From Puniceispirillum sp965657105 (lineage in GTDB: Bacteria; Pseudomonadota; Alphaproteobacteria; Puniceispirillales; Puniceispirillaceae): a DNA stretch of 30,434 bases. The position numbers and the translations under genes are program-made. The notes below the pieces were generated by a model that was not told where the DNA came from, made no database searches, and saw nothing but the letters and a program-made list of their open reading frames with translations. Positions 8,932-17,295 of the stretch are shown in pieces. Where the stretch lies: assembly GCF_965657105.1 (NCBI RefSeq), contig NZ_CBFHNB010000020.1:1-30434 (forward strand), given 5' to 3'. How positions within the stretch are numbered: position 1 is the stretch's first letter; every line of letters begins with the position of its first letter.

Positions 8932-9687
8932 TTAGTTAGGTAACCGCATAAGAGATGACGTACCTTCATCAAGTTCCTGAGCAGTAGAGATCAATTTAAT
9001 ATTTATTTCATACTGACGCTGATCTTCGATTGAATTGACCAGCTCTTCGGTAATATTGACGTTACTCAGTTCAACATTGTGCTGGATAATCCTAGGTGAT
9101 TGATCGATTTCAGGGACTTCACCATTTGCCGCTCGAATTTCCCCATCAGGAAATTTCTTAAGCTGAACATCAATTGCCGAGGTCATTGCCAGCTGCCCAA
9201 CATTTACCCTTGTGCCAGCCTCGGCACCAACTGGCTCAATGATTATTTCACCATTTTCAGAAAAGGTGATTGATCTATTAGCAGGCACTTGAATTGGATT
9301 CAATGCGACATCCAGAATCTTTGCTTTCGTTCCATTGACAAGAAACCCATCAGCATCAACACTCAAATCGCCGCGACGTGTCAAAGAAACGTCACCTGGA
9401 CCCTTTACAAAAAAATATCCATCACCACGAATGGCAATGTCCATAGCTTCGTTCGTCTGACTAAGCTGACCAGGTGCGCTTTCGAAAGTATTATTATTAT
9501 CTTTCAGGGCAAATGCACGTGATTGAAATCCATTCATCACATTTAAAAATGCAGAGCCAGTAGTTTTGGTGCCTAGGTCTCGTCGATAGCCAGGCACACT
9601 GATGTTAGACATGTTTTGCGCGCGAACCGATCGGTTGTCATAAATATTATTGACCGTATTCATGGCGGTAAAAATAAACTTGTCCAC
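8932..9687 (-). CDS. flgF: Proximal rod protein FlgF
   Basis: Rod subunit joining the proximal rod to FlgG. The 251-residue protein shows the rod/hook family fold: an N-terminus with NRSVRAQNMSNISVPGYRRD, a middle with AMDIAIRGDGYFFVKGPGDV and LTRRGDLSVDADGFLV, and a C-terminus with HNVELSNVNITEELVNSIED and QRQYEINIKLI. FlgF rather than FlgG is assigned from the divergent N-terminus (Asn-Ile-Ser-Val-Pro-Gly) and the position before flgG. The start is GTG at 9687 with AGGAG six bases upstream. It has its own sigma-54 promoter. Confidence 0.92.
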   Translation of the reverse strand: MDKFIFTAMNTVNNIYDNRSVRAQNMSNISVPGYRRDLGTKTTGSAFLNVMNGFQSRAFALKDNNNTFESAPGQLSQTNEAMDIAIRGDGYFFVKGPGDVSLTRRGDLSVDADGFLVNGTKAKILDVALNPIQVPANRSITFSENGEIIIEPVGAEAGTRVNVGQLAMTSAIDVQLKKFPDGEIRAANGEVPEIDQSPRIIQHNVELSNVNITEELVNSIEDQRQYEINIKLISTAQELDEGTSSLMRLPN

Positions 9688-9720
9688 GGCTATCTCCTGA
9701 TTGATATCTTAGTTCAATAA

Positions 9721-9735
9721 GCAAGAGCCATGCCA
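9721..9735 (-). promoter_or_regulatory. Sigma-54 promoter of flgF
   Basis: On the - strand: TGGCATG-GCTC-TTGC, GG-N10-GC spacing, near-consensus. The predicted transcript start is around 9709, about 22 bases before the GTG start of flgF. Its -24 half overlaps one arm of an inverted repeat. Confidence 0.85.
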
Positions 9736-9759
9736 AACCAGCCACAGCCAGTTTGGCAT
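9730..9759. repeat. Inverted repeat between flgE and flgF
   Basis: ATGCCAAAC (9730-9738) and GTTTGGCAT (9751-9759) form a perfect 9-bp inverted repeat with a 12-base spacer. It lies 27 bases after the flgE stop and could fold in the flgE transcript, but no U-run follows. One arm contains the -24 box of the flgF promoter, so it may instead be a protein-binding site. Confidence 0.6.
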
Positions 9760-9785
9760 CTACTTTAGCGCTATTTTATCCGCAG

Positions 9786-12700
9786 TTACATACGGATATT
9801 AATAATGGTCTGCGTTAGGCCAGTTGTTGTCTCAATCGCTTTTGCTGACGCCTGATAATTTCTTTGAGCCGTAATCAAATTCACCAGCTCTTCGGTAATA
9901 TCAACGTTCGAACGTTCTAGCGAACCTGACAGGATATTACCAAAGCCTTCGGCACCCGCCTCACCAACCTGTGGCGTACCTGAAACAGCGGTTTCAACAT
10001 ATGTCGCATTACCAATCTGCTTCAAACCATTCTGGTTGTTAAAGTTAGCCACAACGATCTTGCCAAGCGGATTGTTTTGACCATTTGTATAGTTGGCGCG
10101 AATGGTGCCCGATGAGTCAATTTCCAAACCGTCAAGACGTCCAGATGTGAAACCATCCTGCTGCACAGAAAGCACTGAGAATGGTTGTGCAAACTGGGTT
10201 GAAGCAGAGAAATCAACATCCAAGGCAATAGAGAAGCCTTCTTCCTGTTTTTCATAATGCACATTATTCTTTGGACTCACCAACGCACCTGTTTTGTCAA
10301 AGGTCAACTCACCCTCATCAATGTAAAGTGGATAGTAGCCTTCGACCAAGTTTGCTGGGGGTGACTCAACGACCTTACCATCTGCGCTGACGTAAAGAGC
10401 CACACCATTGTCATTTGTTGCCTGGATCAGATTATAAATCTCTGGCACTGATCCAACACCTAGCGGCACATCATCAAGACCAAGTCGGGCAATACCCTTA
10501 ACTTTAATCGTTGACGAGTCACCCGTTGTTCCTGTGGTAAACGATAGATTGTTGTTTTCCAGATCATAGCTGACTGACACACCACCAATAGGGTCACCCG
10601 TAACAGGATCCGAAATTTGGTTAATTCGCATTTCAAGAGCTGATGCCAATGTTGATCCAACATATGAACCTGCAGGCACCTCAATAATACCGCTAATACC
10701 ATTTACAGAAATATTGAATACGTTTTCGCCTGTTTGTGCAGATAGTTTGAAAACGCTACTCAAATCTTCGTTTGCACTGGCACCAGATGCTACAGCAGGC
10801 GTCGCTTTAAGGCCTCTACCTTCGGTGAAGATAAAGTCTGTCTTTGTTGCGCCGACTCCAAGAAGTTGATTTTCGCCATTACCAATAATACGGGCATCCG
10901 CATCAGTGATGGTTTTAATAGCACTGCCATCAGTTACACTAATCGTATAGCGACCGACCTGTATATTTGAACTTTTTTGATTGGTTTCTACACCGATTGC
11001 GCCGTCACCAGCTATCGTTTCACCAGTTGAGCCGCTGGAAAATTCAAAATTCTCTAGATCACTATTATAATTTACAGAGATGCCATAGCGTTTGTCATTT
11101 GGCTGAATTTCTTCACCATCGGATATAAAGCTATCGCCATAAAGAACCTCTCCACCCTTAATCGGAACAGTTGATGACGAACTTTGTGAAGGAATACCAA
11201 GGTTGTTAGAACCAGTGGCGTTTGAGCCATAGATTGAATAGGAGCTAAAGTTACTGTCAGTTCCACTACCAAGCACGGTTCTATCAACTGTAAAATTCAG
11301 GCGCTGATTAACAGCATCATAACCAACCTTGACAGCAGGATTTTTTTCATCAACCCAGTCAATGGTTGAATTTTCTGCGGTTGTCGCAACAGCCATTGCA
11401 TCAAGACCAAGAGCCTCCAGATCAGTTGCCGTACCTGTATTATCAAAGGCGGCAGACGAAGCCACAAAGCCACCAAGATCAGTTCTTTTGCTGCCAATTT
11501 CGCGAATAACCATACGCTTGCTTGAATAGTTTTCCATTGAACCTTCATATACCGGATAGGATCCTTCGAAAAAGGCTTCGGTTGTCGTTGACTTATTAGC
11601 CAAAATATATACTGAGACATCTGCCGCAGCGCCCGCAATCGTAAAATCATTTTCAGCAAGCGCGAGACCAGACGTGCTGACCTCAACATAGCCACGACCC
11701 GTGGTATTGCCTGTTGTGGTGCTAGAGGCCACAGATACGATTTCAAATTCCCGACCATTCAGCGTTCCGGCATTTCCCTCAGTAGCAGGGAATTTACCTG
11801 ACAAACGAATGTTTGCACCCACAGTAAAGTTAGTAGCCTGCGCATCATCAATAAAGATTTTCATCTTATTTTGCGTTGCCGTATAGGAAATATATGATGT
11901 TGTTGCATCACCACTTGCGGCCACACGGGTATCATAGACATCCATTGATGGACGATTACCGAAGTAAGAATAGGCCATATATTGTGAGTCGACATTATCA
12001 TCAGATACCATTTTGCCAACTGATGCCGCTGTTGTAGTTGCGACCACACCATCAGCTGCATATGTCAAGGTAAGAGCATCAGTACCAGCAGAAACGGTAA
12101 AGCCAAGATCAGCGTAATTTGAATGACCTTGAACCGCTGATACGACTTCGGCAAGAGTTGGAGTTGTGGCAAAATCAACAGTCACTGCAGTTGATGCTTG
12201 GGTGGCCGTTGACGTTGTCGTTATCACACCTGCGCTCTTATAAGTAAGCGAAACAGCGTCAGTGCCAGCCGATGCCGTGAACAATAAGTTACTATAACCT
12301 GTTGCAGCCTGGATAGCTGTTACGACCTCGGCGACATCAGCTGGTGCCGACGTGAAGGTATGTGAAATAGAATTCGTGCCGTCTGAAATGGTTAATTTTT
12401 GACCTGCCAAATTAGCAAGCCCTGCTGTATTCAGTCCTGCTATGGACTGAACTTCAGCAACAGATGCCGTTCCCGTGGTTGTTTTGCTGACGACTAATGA
12501 ACTAGATCCAAAATTAATTGTTCCACTTTCACCAAGTGTCAGGCTCTTTCCAGCCAGATTAGCAAGGCCAGCGGCATCAAGACCAGCAACACTCTGAACT
12601 TCAGTTGCAGATACGGTTCCTGTTGTGGTTTTTGTTACAGTTAACGAGTCAGAGATATCGGCGTTATCGACTTGCAATGATGATCCAGTTGGAAAGGTCG

Positions 12701-14513
12701 AATTTCCTTTAAGCACAGAAAAGTTAACGCCATCCGGGCGTGCGATTGTGAGCACACCATTCGAAGCAGACACCTCATATTTGCTTGTCGCGCCAGATAC
12801 ATCACTATCAATTGCCATAGCGGCTGCAATTGTAGTTGCTGTATCCTGAGCCAGAACCAGCGTTCCTGAATTCAGAGTTACGCTGCTCTCAAAAACGCCA
12901 TCACCATCTTCATCCGCGACAAGGTCAATGGTAAATTCTTCTGAGTTGGCATCATTGATTGTGCCAGGATTGATCGTCACGTCGGTACTATTGCCCAAAC
13001 GATCCAAAGTTATGATATTATTATATTCGTAGATTGTATTTATCTTATTACTTGTAGAACGCGTGAATGACAGGTTCTCGACACCCAAAGGATTACCTGA
13101 TTGTGTGCGGTTATAAGCATTCAGCGCATCATTTATTTTTACCTGTGTATGCGCAAGGAAATCTTCACGCGTAATATCAGGGGATGAACCATCAATATCA
13201 AAGTCGGCGATATTTTCTGATACAAAACTATCTGTACCCAATAAATCAACCTCAATAGCCGTATCCAAGCTACTTACCGCACCATCTGCATCAGTACGTT
13301 TGAGATCAATTTTGATCTTATCATCAAGGTTTTGAACAATCTGGAGCTTCCGGTCATCACCATAAGCAGCGTTAACTGAACGCTCAACTTCTGCAGCAAG
13401 CTGAGTTGCATTATATGTACCAGGTCTGATATCAATGCTGACAGGCTGGTCACTATCATCGACATTGATAAGCAGAAAATCTTTTCCCCAATAGACGTCA
13501 CCACCAGCATTTCCACCTTCACGTGTGGCTTTGAATTCCAGCGGGTCAGTTACAATCTCAACTAGCTTGTCACCTTCTTCACCAAAGTCGAATGATGTCT
13601 GCTCACCCTTGATAGTTGCAGGAGATGATGGAATCAGCTTTTGCAAATCATCGAGTTTGTAAAGTGGCGAACCCTTACCTTCCAGAAAGTAGTTATCATC
13701 TGGAACGGTTGTTGTTTGGCGTCCAAACCTATCAATGAACACCTGATTGCCGGCATCATCAACTGAACTCACAAGGTCAGGATCAATGATCTGGTCGTTA
13801 ATGACCAAACGCGTATCATATTTATTTGTTGGGTTATCAGCAGATGCCGATTGAGTCTTGATGAAATAGACAGTCGCAATTGTTGGGTTACCCAAATCAT
13901 CAAAAATCGTGATTGAAGTTGAATTTGTAAAGGTACTGGCATCATCAGGATTAAATGTATAACCATCAGCAAATTGAGCTTGATCGGTGACAACTTCTGA
14001 AGACGCTGGAACGTTCACACCAAGATTAATGTTACTTGTGGCCTGTGGATCACCAGAAGTGACAGGAAGCTGCAAAGGCACTGCACTTTGAAGGTCTTTA
14101 GCCGTTACCGATCCGTCATTGTTAACTGGGTATGTCAAAAGATACTGACCGGCCGAGTCAACAACATAACGGTCATTATCGACATTCAATGAACCATTAC
14201 GCGTATAAACTGTCTGGGCTGACGTCAAAGATGGTTTCAGAGCAAAGAAACCCTGACCAGAAATAGCCAAATCGAGTGCGTTCAAAGACGATGCAATATT
14301 ACCCTGCGTAAACTGCTGTTTTACACCTTTCAAGATTGCACCAGAACCAAGCGATGAGGATGAGTTCTGCAACGGTGAAGTCGCAAAGATATCACCAAAC
14401 TCAACACGGCTTCGCTTAAAGCCTGTTGTGCCAACGTTCGCAATGTTGTTGGAAGTTGCGGAAATATCTGCCGAAGATCCATTCAGTCCAGTCAAAGCTG
14501 TATAAAACGACAT
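9786..14513 (-). CDS. flgE: Flagellar hook protein FlgE, greatly enlarged
   Basis: Subunit of the hook, the universal joint. The ends are standard: an N-terminus with NNIANVGTTGFKRSRVEFGD and ALDLAISGQGFFALKPSLTS, and a C-terminus with FNNQNGLKQIGNATYVETA, LERSNVDITEELVNLITAQR and NYQASAKAIETTTGL. At 1575 aa it is roughly four times a common ~400-residue FlgE. The additional residues, about 150-1400, are rich in Thr/Ser/Asp/Gly and look like repeated beta domains. Residues ~622-835 contain a repeat module also present in FlgK. The ATG at 14513 has AGGAG upstream. It follows flgD by 70 bases, with no promoter match seen, so it is probably read from the flgB promoter. Confidence 0.95.
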   Translation of the reverse strand: MSFYTALTGLNGSSADISATSNNIANVGTTGFKRSRVEFGDIFATSPLQNSSSSLGSGAILKGVKQQFTQGNIASSLNALDLAISGQGFFALKPSLTSAQTVYTRNGSLNVDNDRYVVDSAGQYLLTYPVNNDGSVTAKDLQSAVPLQLPVTSGDPQATSNINLGVNVPASSEVVTDQAQFADGYTFNPDDASTFTNSTSITIFDDLGNPTIATVYFIKTQSASADNPTNKYDTRLVINDQIIDPDLVSSVDDAGNQVFIDRFGRQTTTVPDDNYFLEGKGSPLYKLDDLQKLIPSSPATIKGEQTSFDFGEEGDKLVEIVTDPLEFKATREGGNAGGDVYWGKDFLLINVDDSDQPVSIDIRPGTYNATQLAAEVERSVNAAYGDDRKLQIVQNLDDKIKIDLKRTDADGAVSSLDTAIEVDLLGTDSFVSENIADFDIDGSSPDITREDFLAHTQVKINDALNAYNRTQSGNPLGVENLSFTRSTSNKINTIYEYNNIITLDRLGNSTDVTINPGTINDANSEEFTIDLVADEDGDGVFESSVTLNSGTLVLAQDTATTIAAAMAIDSDVSGATSKYEVSASNGVLTIARPDGVNFSVLKGNSTFPTGSSLQVDNADISDSLTVTKTTTGTVSATEVQSVAGLDAAGLANLAGKSLTLGESGTINFGSSSLVVSKTTTGTASVAEVQSIAGLNTAGLANLAGQKLTISDGTNSISHTFTSAPADVAEVVTAIQAATGYSNLLFTASAGTDAVSLTYKSAGVITTTSTATQASTAVTVDFATTPTLAEVVSAVQGHSNYADLGFTVSAGTDALTLTYAADGVVATTTAASVGKMVSDDNVDSQYMAYSYFGNRPSMDVYDTRVAASGDATTSYISYTATQNKMKIFIDDAQATNFTVGANIRLSGKFPATEGNAGTLNGREFEIVSVASSTTTGNTTGRGYVEVSTSGLALAENDFTIAGAAADVSVYILANKSTTTEAFFEGSYPVYEGSMENYSSKRMVIREIGSKRTDLGGFVASSAAFDNTGTATDLEALGLDAMAVATTAENSTIDWVDEKNPAVKVGYDAVNQRLNFTVDRTVLGSGTDSNFSSYSIYGSNATGSNNLGIPSQSSSSTVPIKGGEVLYGDSFISDGEEIQPNDKRYGISVNYNSDLENFEFSSGSTGETIAGDGAIGVETNQKSSNIQVGRYTISVTDGSAIKTITDADARIIGNGENQLLGVGATKTDFIFTEGRGLKATPAVASGASANEDLSSVFKLSAQTGENVFNISVNGISGIIEVPAGSYVGSTLASALEMRINQISDPVTGDPIGGVSVSYDLENNNLSFTTGTTGDSSTIKVKGIARLGLDDVPLGVGSVPEIYNLIQATNDNGVALYVSADGKVVESPPANLVEGYYPLYIDEGELTFDKTGALVSPKNNVHYEKQEEGFSIALDVDFSASTQFAQPFSVLSVQQDGFTSGRLDGLEIDSSGTIRANYTNGQNNPLGKIVVANFNNQNGLKQIGNATYVETAVSGTPQVGEAGAEGFGNILSGSLERSNVDITEELVNLITAQRNYQASAKAIETTTGLTQTIINIRM
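12010..12650 (-). repeat. Repeat module inside flgE shared with flgK
   Basis: This stretch encodes FlgE residues ~622-835. Two tandem units of about 49 residues (147 bases) begin TVTKTTTGTVSATEVQSVAG and VVSKTTTGTASVAEVQSIAG. They are followed by two sub-repeats of about 55 residues ending in SAGTDAVSLTYKSAGV and SAGTDALTLTYAADGV. FlgK carries the same arrangement at 2440-3060. Confidence 0.88.
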
Positions 14514-14583
14514 TAGTTAGTCTCCTGTAATGCAATATATTATTCAAAATTTCAGTTTAATAGGGTCAATAGTCTGTGCGTCC

Positions 14584-15276
14584 TTAGCGGAAACGTGCCA
14601 CGTCAGCCGCACGCACTTCGCCATAGTCACGAACATCAAGCATCACCCCTGTGGTCGCGTCACCAGTAGAGGCAGACAGAACGTCGGCAAAAATGCTTGG
14701 GGTCAGTGTTTCCATGCCATTACCAAAATCAACATGAGCTTCGATACGAACCGGATCACCGCTGTTTAAAATATCTTCAGGAATATCTTCCCACGAAAAT
14801 CCAACTAGGCCAGATGCTTGCGGCCCAAGATCCTTTTTATGCAACAAGGCTCCGGCTTGATCAGTAAAGGCAAGGCTGGTAACGCCAGATGCAGATGGAA
14901 GATCCAGCATTCCGTGAATTTCACCATTATTATCTGGGCGGGCATAATTACCCGGTATCATGACTGAATTGCCAAGCATGTTTGATGCCGTAGCAATTCG
15001 AAATTCCGCCAAGGTTTCAGCCAATCCGTTTAGCGTCTGATTCATGTCAGTGATGCCAGTTACAGTCGAGAACTGCGCCATCTGGGCAATCATGTCTGTA
15101 TTTTCCATTGGTGCAAACGGATCCTGATTTTGCAGCTGTGTAGTCATCAGCGTCAAAAACTCTTCCTGACCTAACTGATCCTTATTAGTTGGCGCTGCAT
15201 CATCAGTAGATTTCACACCAAGCTTATCCAGAATTGAATTCAGAGAGTTCTGGGAAGATGTATCAATAGTGCTCAT
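14584..15276 (-). CDS. flgD: Hook-capping protein FlgD
   Basis: Cap on the growing hook that directs FlgE polymerisation. The 230 aa match the family. The N-terminal half has LGQEEFLTLMTTQLQNQDPF, APMENTDMIAQMAQFSTVTG, then MNQTLNGLAETL, and AS-MLGNSVMIPG. The C-terminal half is beta-rich (FlgD Ig/Tudor-like), with GLVGFSWEDIPEDIL, and ends in DYGEVRAADVARFR. The ATG has GGAGACCGAATAA upstream. It follows flgC by 17 bases. Confidence 0.95.
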   Translation of the reverse strand: MSTIDTSSQNSLNSILDKLGVKSTDDAAPTNKDQLGQEEFLTLMTTQLQNQDPFAPMENTDMIAQMAQFSTVTGITDMNQTLNGLAETLAEFRIATASNMLGNSVMIPGNYARPDNNGEIHGMLDLPSASGVTSLAFTDQAGALLHKKDLGPQASGLVGFSWEDIPEDILNSGDPVRIEAHVDFGNGMETLTPSIFADVLSASTGDATTGVMLDVRDYGEVRAADVARFR

Positions 15277-15293
15277 TTATTCGGTCTCCGTTT

Positions 15294-15710
15294 CTATTTG
15301 CCCATGTTGATTGTGCGCATCATCAGAGCGCGTAAGGTGGTAACGACTTCAATATTATTCTGGTACTGGCGGCTCGCCTCCAGCATTTCTACAAACTCTT
15401 CTTCGACATTCACCGCAGCACTGTACACAAAACCTTTTGCATCAGATTTTGGATGGTCTGGCATATAAATCCGCTCAGGCTTACGATTAAGCTTGGTCAC
15501 CCCAACCACTTGCGTGGTTGACATGCCGCTATCATTTACGTTGTCTGCAAAACGTGTCTCGAAAATTGGCTTCATTGAGCGATAGGCTTCATCCTCGGTA
15601 CTTGCCAAGTTTCCGGCATTAGCAAGGTTACTGGCGATCGTGTTTAGGCGCACCATTTGTGCGGCCATCGCCCGACCAGAAATATCAAAAACGTTTTTAA
15701 TATCGGCCAT
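15294..15710 (-). CDS. flgC: Proximal rod protein FlgC
   Basis: Proximal rod subunit. Of 138 aa, the N-terminus has MVRLNTIASNLANAGNLAST, the middle has VNDSGMSTTQVVGV and PDHPKSDAKGFVYSAAVNVE, and the C-terminus has MLEASRQYQNNIEVVTTLRA then LMMRTINMGK. I take ATG at 15710, which overlaps the flgB stop as TGATG; the GTG directly before it (15713) is also possible and adds one residue. The overlap implies translational coupling with flgB. Confidence 0.95.
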   Translation of the reverse strand: MADIKNVFDISGRAMAAQMVRLNTIASNLANAGNLASTEDEAYRSMKPIFETRFADNVNDSGMSTTQVVGVTKLNRKPERIYMPDHPKSDAKGFVYSAAVNVEEEFVEMLEASRQYQNNIEVVTTLRALMMRTINMGK

Positions 15711-16096
15711 CACTCACCCCTTATCGCCGACATCAAGCCGGTGATGCGGTTATTCAAAAATGTGAGCGATGTCTGATAACGCACAACGTTTTCAGAAAAC
15801 TCCATCTGTTCAACATTCAGTTCAACTGTATTTCCATCCAAAGATGGATTTAATGGTTGGCGATAAAGAACCTGATCTGGCCGTCCATTCACCGCAGTTC
15901 TGATGTGACGTGCGTCAGTGCCATTCATAGTTCCATAGCCAGCAACACGACTAATTTCATCTTCAAAATTAATATCACGTGCTTTGAAATTTGGTGTTGC
16001 AGCGTTGGCAATGTTCGACGCAAGAATATCGTTACGTTTCGAGCGCAAAGACAATGCTGCCGAATGCACTTGCAAATAATCGCCAATTCCTTTCAT
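15710..16096 (-). CDS. flgB: Proximal rod protein FlgB
   Basis: Proximal rod subunit, first gene of the flgBCDE operon. The 128 aa are of normal length and contain RSKRNDILASNIANAATPNF, KARDINFEDE and NPSLDGNTVELNVEQMEFSE, with a NVVRYQTSLTFLNNRITGLM end. The ATG at 16096 is preceded by AGAGGTAAGACG. A sigma-54 promoter lies about 96 bases upstream. The usual neighbour fliE is not in the window. Confidence 0.96.
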   Translation of the reverse strand: MKGIGDYLQVHSAALSLRSKRNDILASNIANAATPNFKARDINFEDEISRVAGYGTMNGTDARHIRTAVNGRPDQVLYRQPLNPSLDGNTVELNVEQMEFSENVVRYQTSLTFLNNRITGLMSAIRGE

Positions 16097-16189
16097 CGTC
16101 TTACCTCTATATAGTTAACAGTGATGGTTATAGATCTCTGCTTTCCCCCCTTTTTCAGGGTTTAAAAAACATCAACATAAACCGTCGAT

Positions 16190-16204
16190 TGGTCTGGAAT
16201 TTGC
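16190..16204 (+). promoter_or_regulatory. Sigma-54 promoter for the acidic-protein gene (+)
   Basis: TGGTCTG-GAAT-TTGC with GG (16191-16192), N10, GC (16203-16204). The -12 half is perfect and the -24 half weaker. The predicted start is near 16216, 25 bases before the ATG at 16241. Its TTGC is the other strand's TTGC in the flgB promoter, so the two promoters overlap face to face. Confidence 0.6.
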
Positions 16205-16217
16205 AATAAGGATGCCA
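16203..16217 (-). promoter_or_regulatory. Sigma-54 promoter of flgBCDE (-)
   Basis: On the - strand: TGGCATC-CTTA-TTGC with GG-N10-GC spacing. The predicted transcript start is near 16191, about 95 bases upstream of the flgB ATG. It shares the central TTGCAA (16201-16206) with the + strand promoter; the pair is symmetric around 16203.5 (TTGG...TTGCAA...CCAA). Confidence 0.78.
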
Positions 16218-16240
16218 AATACAACGGCAAGGATAAAAAA

Positions 16241-17290
16241 ATGGCTAGAACGACATTATCGAATAGTGCAGGCCCCGGCTCTTCAACGCCATTGGCACCT
16301 CAGACTATAAAAGTTCGCGATGCTGTAATCGCTAAATGTGATGACCAGTCGCTTGATGAGATGAATGAGTTCGTTAAAGGGCTGCTTGATCGCGAAACAG
16401 ATGAATTGAAACGCCTTGGTATTCTTGCGGCGCGCGTTTACATTCTGCGTCAGCGAATTATGGCACTAATGGAGTCCGGCGCCTTAAAAGGTAACGATAA
16501 ACAACTTGATTTTATCGATCCTGCACCCGCAGTAGCAGATGATAATTTTGATGAATTTTCCGATCTTGATAGTGATGTTAAAGATACAAACTGGATGCGT
16601 GTTCGCATTATTGAGAATTGTGAAGTTAATGGGGTTCGGTTCCCAAGCGGGGTTGTCATTGACGTTCAGGCTGATGATGCCGCCAAATTAATTGAATTTG
16701 AGAAAGCCGAATTACAAGCCACCGATGTCGATGATAAACCGCTTCCAGAAATGACTGCCTCGGCTGCTGACTTATCAGACATTCCAGATGACCTAATGGA
16801 CTTTACTGATGATACAGCAGACAAAAATAATGACATGCTTGAAGAATCTGATGACCCGCTAGACACGGCTAATGACCGGCCGGATGCGTCGGATGATATG
16901 ATGGATGTATCTGGTGAATTAGAGGAGCAAACTGAAAAACCGGCAGAGACACCAGCAGATGACATCATTGCTGAGAATGACATCATGCCTGAGGATATGC
17001 CTGAGGATATGCCTGAGGATACGCCTGATGAAATCGATCTAACAGCACCTATTTCCGAAGATAGCATTGCGGAAAAAGATGATGAAAATGAAGTTACCCC
17101 AACTGATGATGTAGCAGATAATGAGGCGATTGCCGCGGCTGTGGCGGACAAAATGCCAAAGGCTAGCGCATCATCACCCGATGGAGAACCTGTAGAAACC
17201 ATCGAAGAAGATCTACGTAATGGCGTGCAAGAACTTAACGATTTAGACGCGACCGAAGCAAAGTCAGATGATAGCAAAAAAGGCAGCTGA
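16241..17290 (+). CDS. Very acidic protein of unknown function
   Basis: I do not recognise a family for the full 349-residue protein. Residues ~20-80 are a helical region (VRDAVIAKCDDQSLDEMNEF, then LKRLGILAARVYILRQRIMA). Residues 117-158 (start NWMRVRIIENCEVNGVRFPS) resemble the small beta-hairpin module, common in phage and hypothetical proteins, of the type VKVL----VNG--I--G-VIEL---DAKKLI--GKAE. From ~160 to the end it is dominated by Asp and Glu, likely disordered, with an MPED tandem repeat. No signal peptide or membrane segment is seen, so it is probably cytoplasmic. It starts 145 bases from flgB on the opposite strand, from a promoter overlapping that of flgB, which suggests a flagellar role. 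FliK was considered but the conserved FliK C-terminus is absent. Confidence 0.85.
   Translation: MARTTLSNSAGPGSSTPLAPQTIKVRDAVIAKCDDQSLDEMNEFVKGLLDRETDELKRLGILAARVYILRQRIMALMESGALKGNDKQLDFIDPAPAVADDNFDEFSDLDSDVKDTNWMRVRIIENCEVNGVRFPSGVVIDVQADDAAKLIEFEKAELQATDVDDKPLPEMTASAADLSDIPDDLMDFTDDTADKNNDMLEESDDPLDTANDRPDASDDMMDVSGELEEQTEKPAETPADDIIAENDIMPEDMPEDMPEDTPDEIDLTAPISEDSIAEKDDENEVTPTDDVADNEAIAAAVADKMPKASASSPDGEPVETIEEDLRNGVQELNDLDATEAKSDDSKKGS
16985..17032 (+). repeat. 12-bp tandem repeat encoding Met-Pro-Glu-Asp
   Basis: Three perfect copies of ATGCCTGAGGAT (16985-17020) followed by a degenerate fourth, ACGCCTGATGAA. The unit length is a multiple of three, so changes in copy number keep the reading frame of the acidic protein. 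Confidence 0.92.
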
Positions 17291-17295
17291 CAATA

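Noticed and set aside
16666..17277. 203-aa Ser-rich open frame on the - strand
   Set aside because: It is the antisense of the Asp/Glu-rich gene; GAT/GAA/GAC codons on one strand read as Ser/Ile/Phe codons on the other. No ribosome site or promoter is seen.
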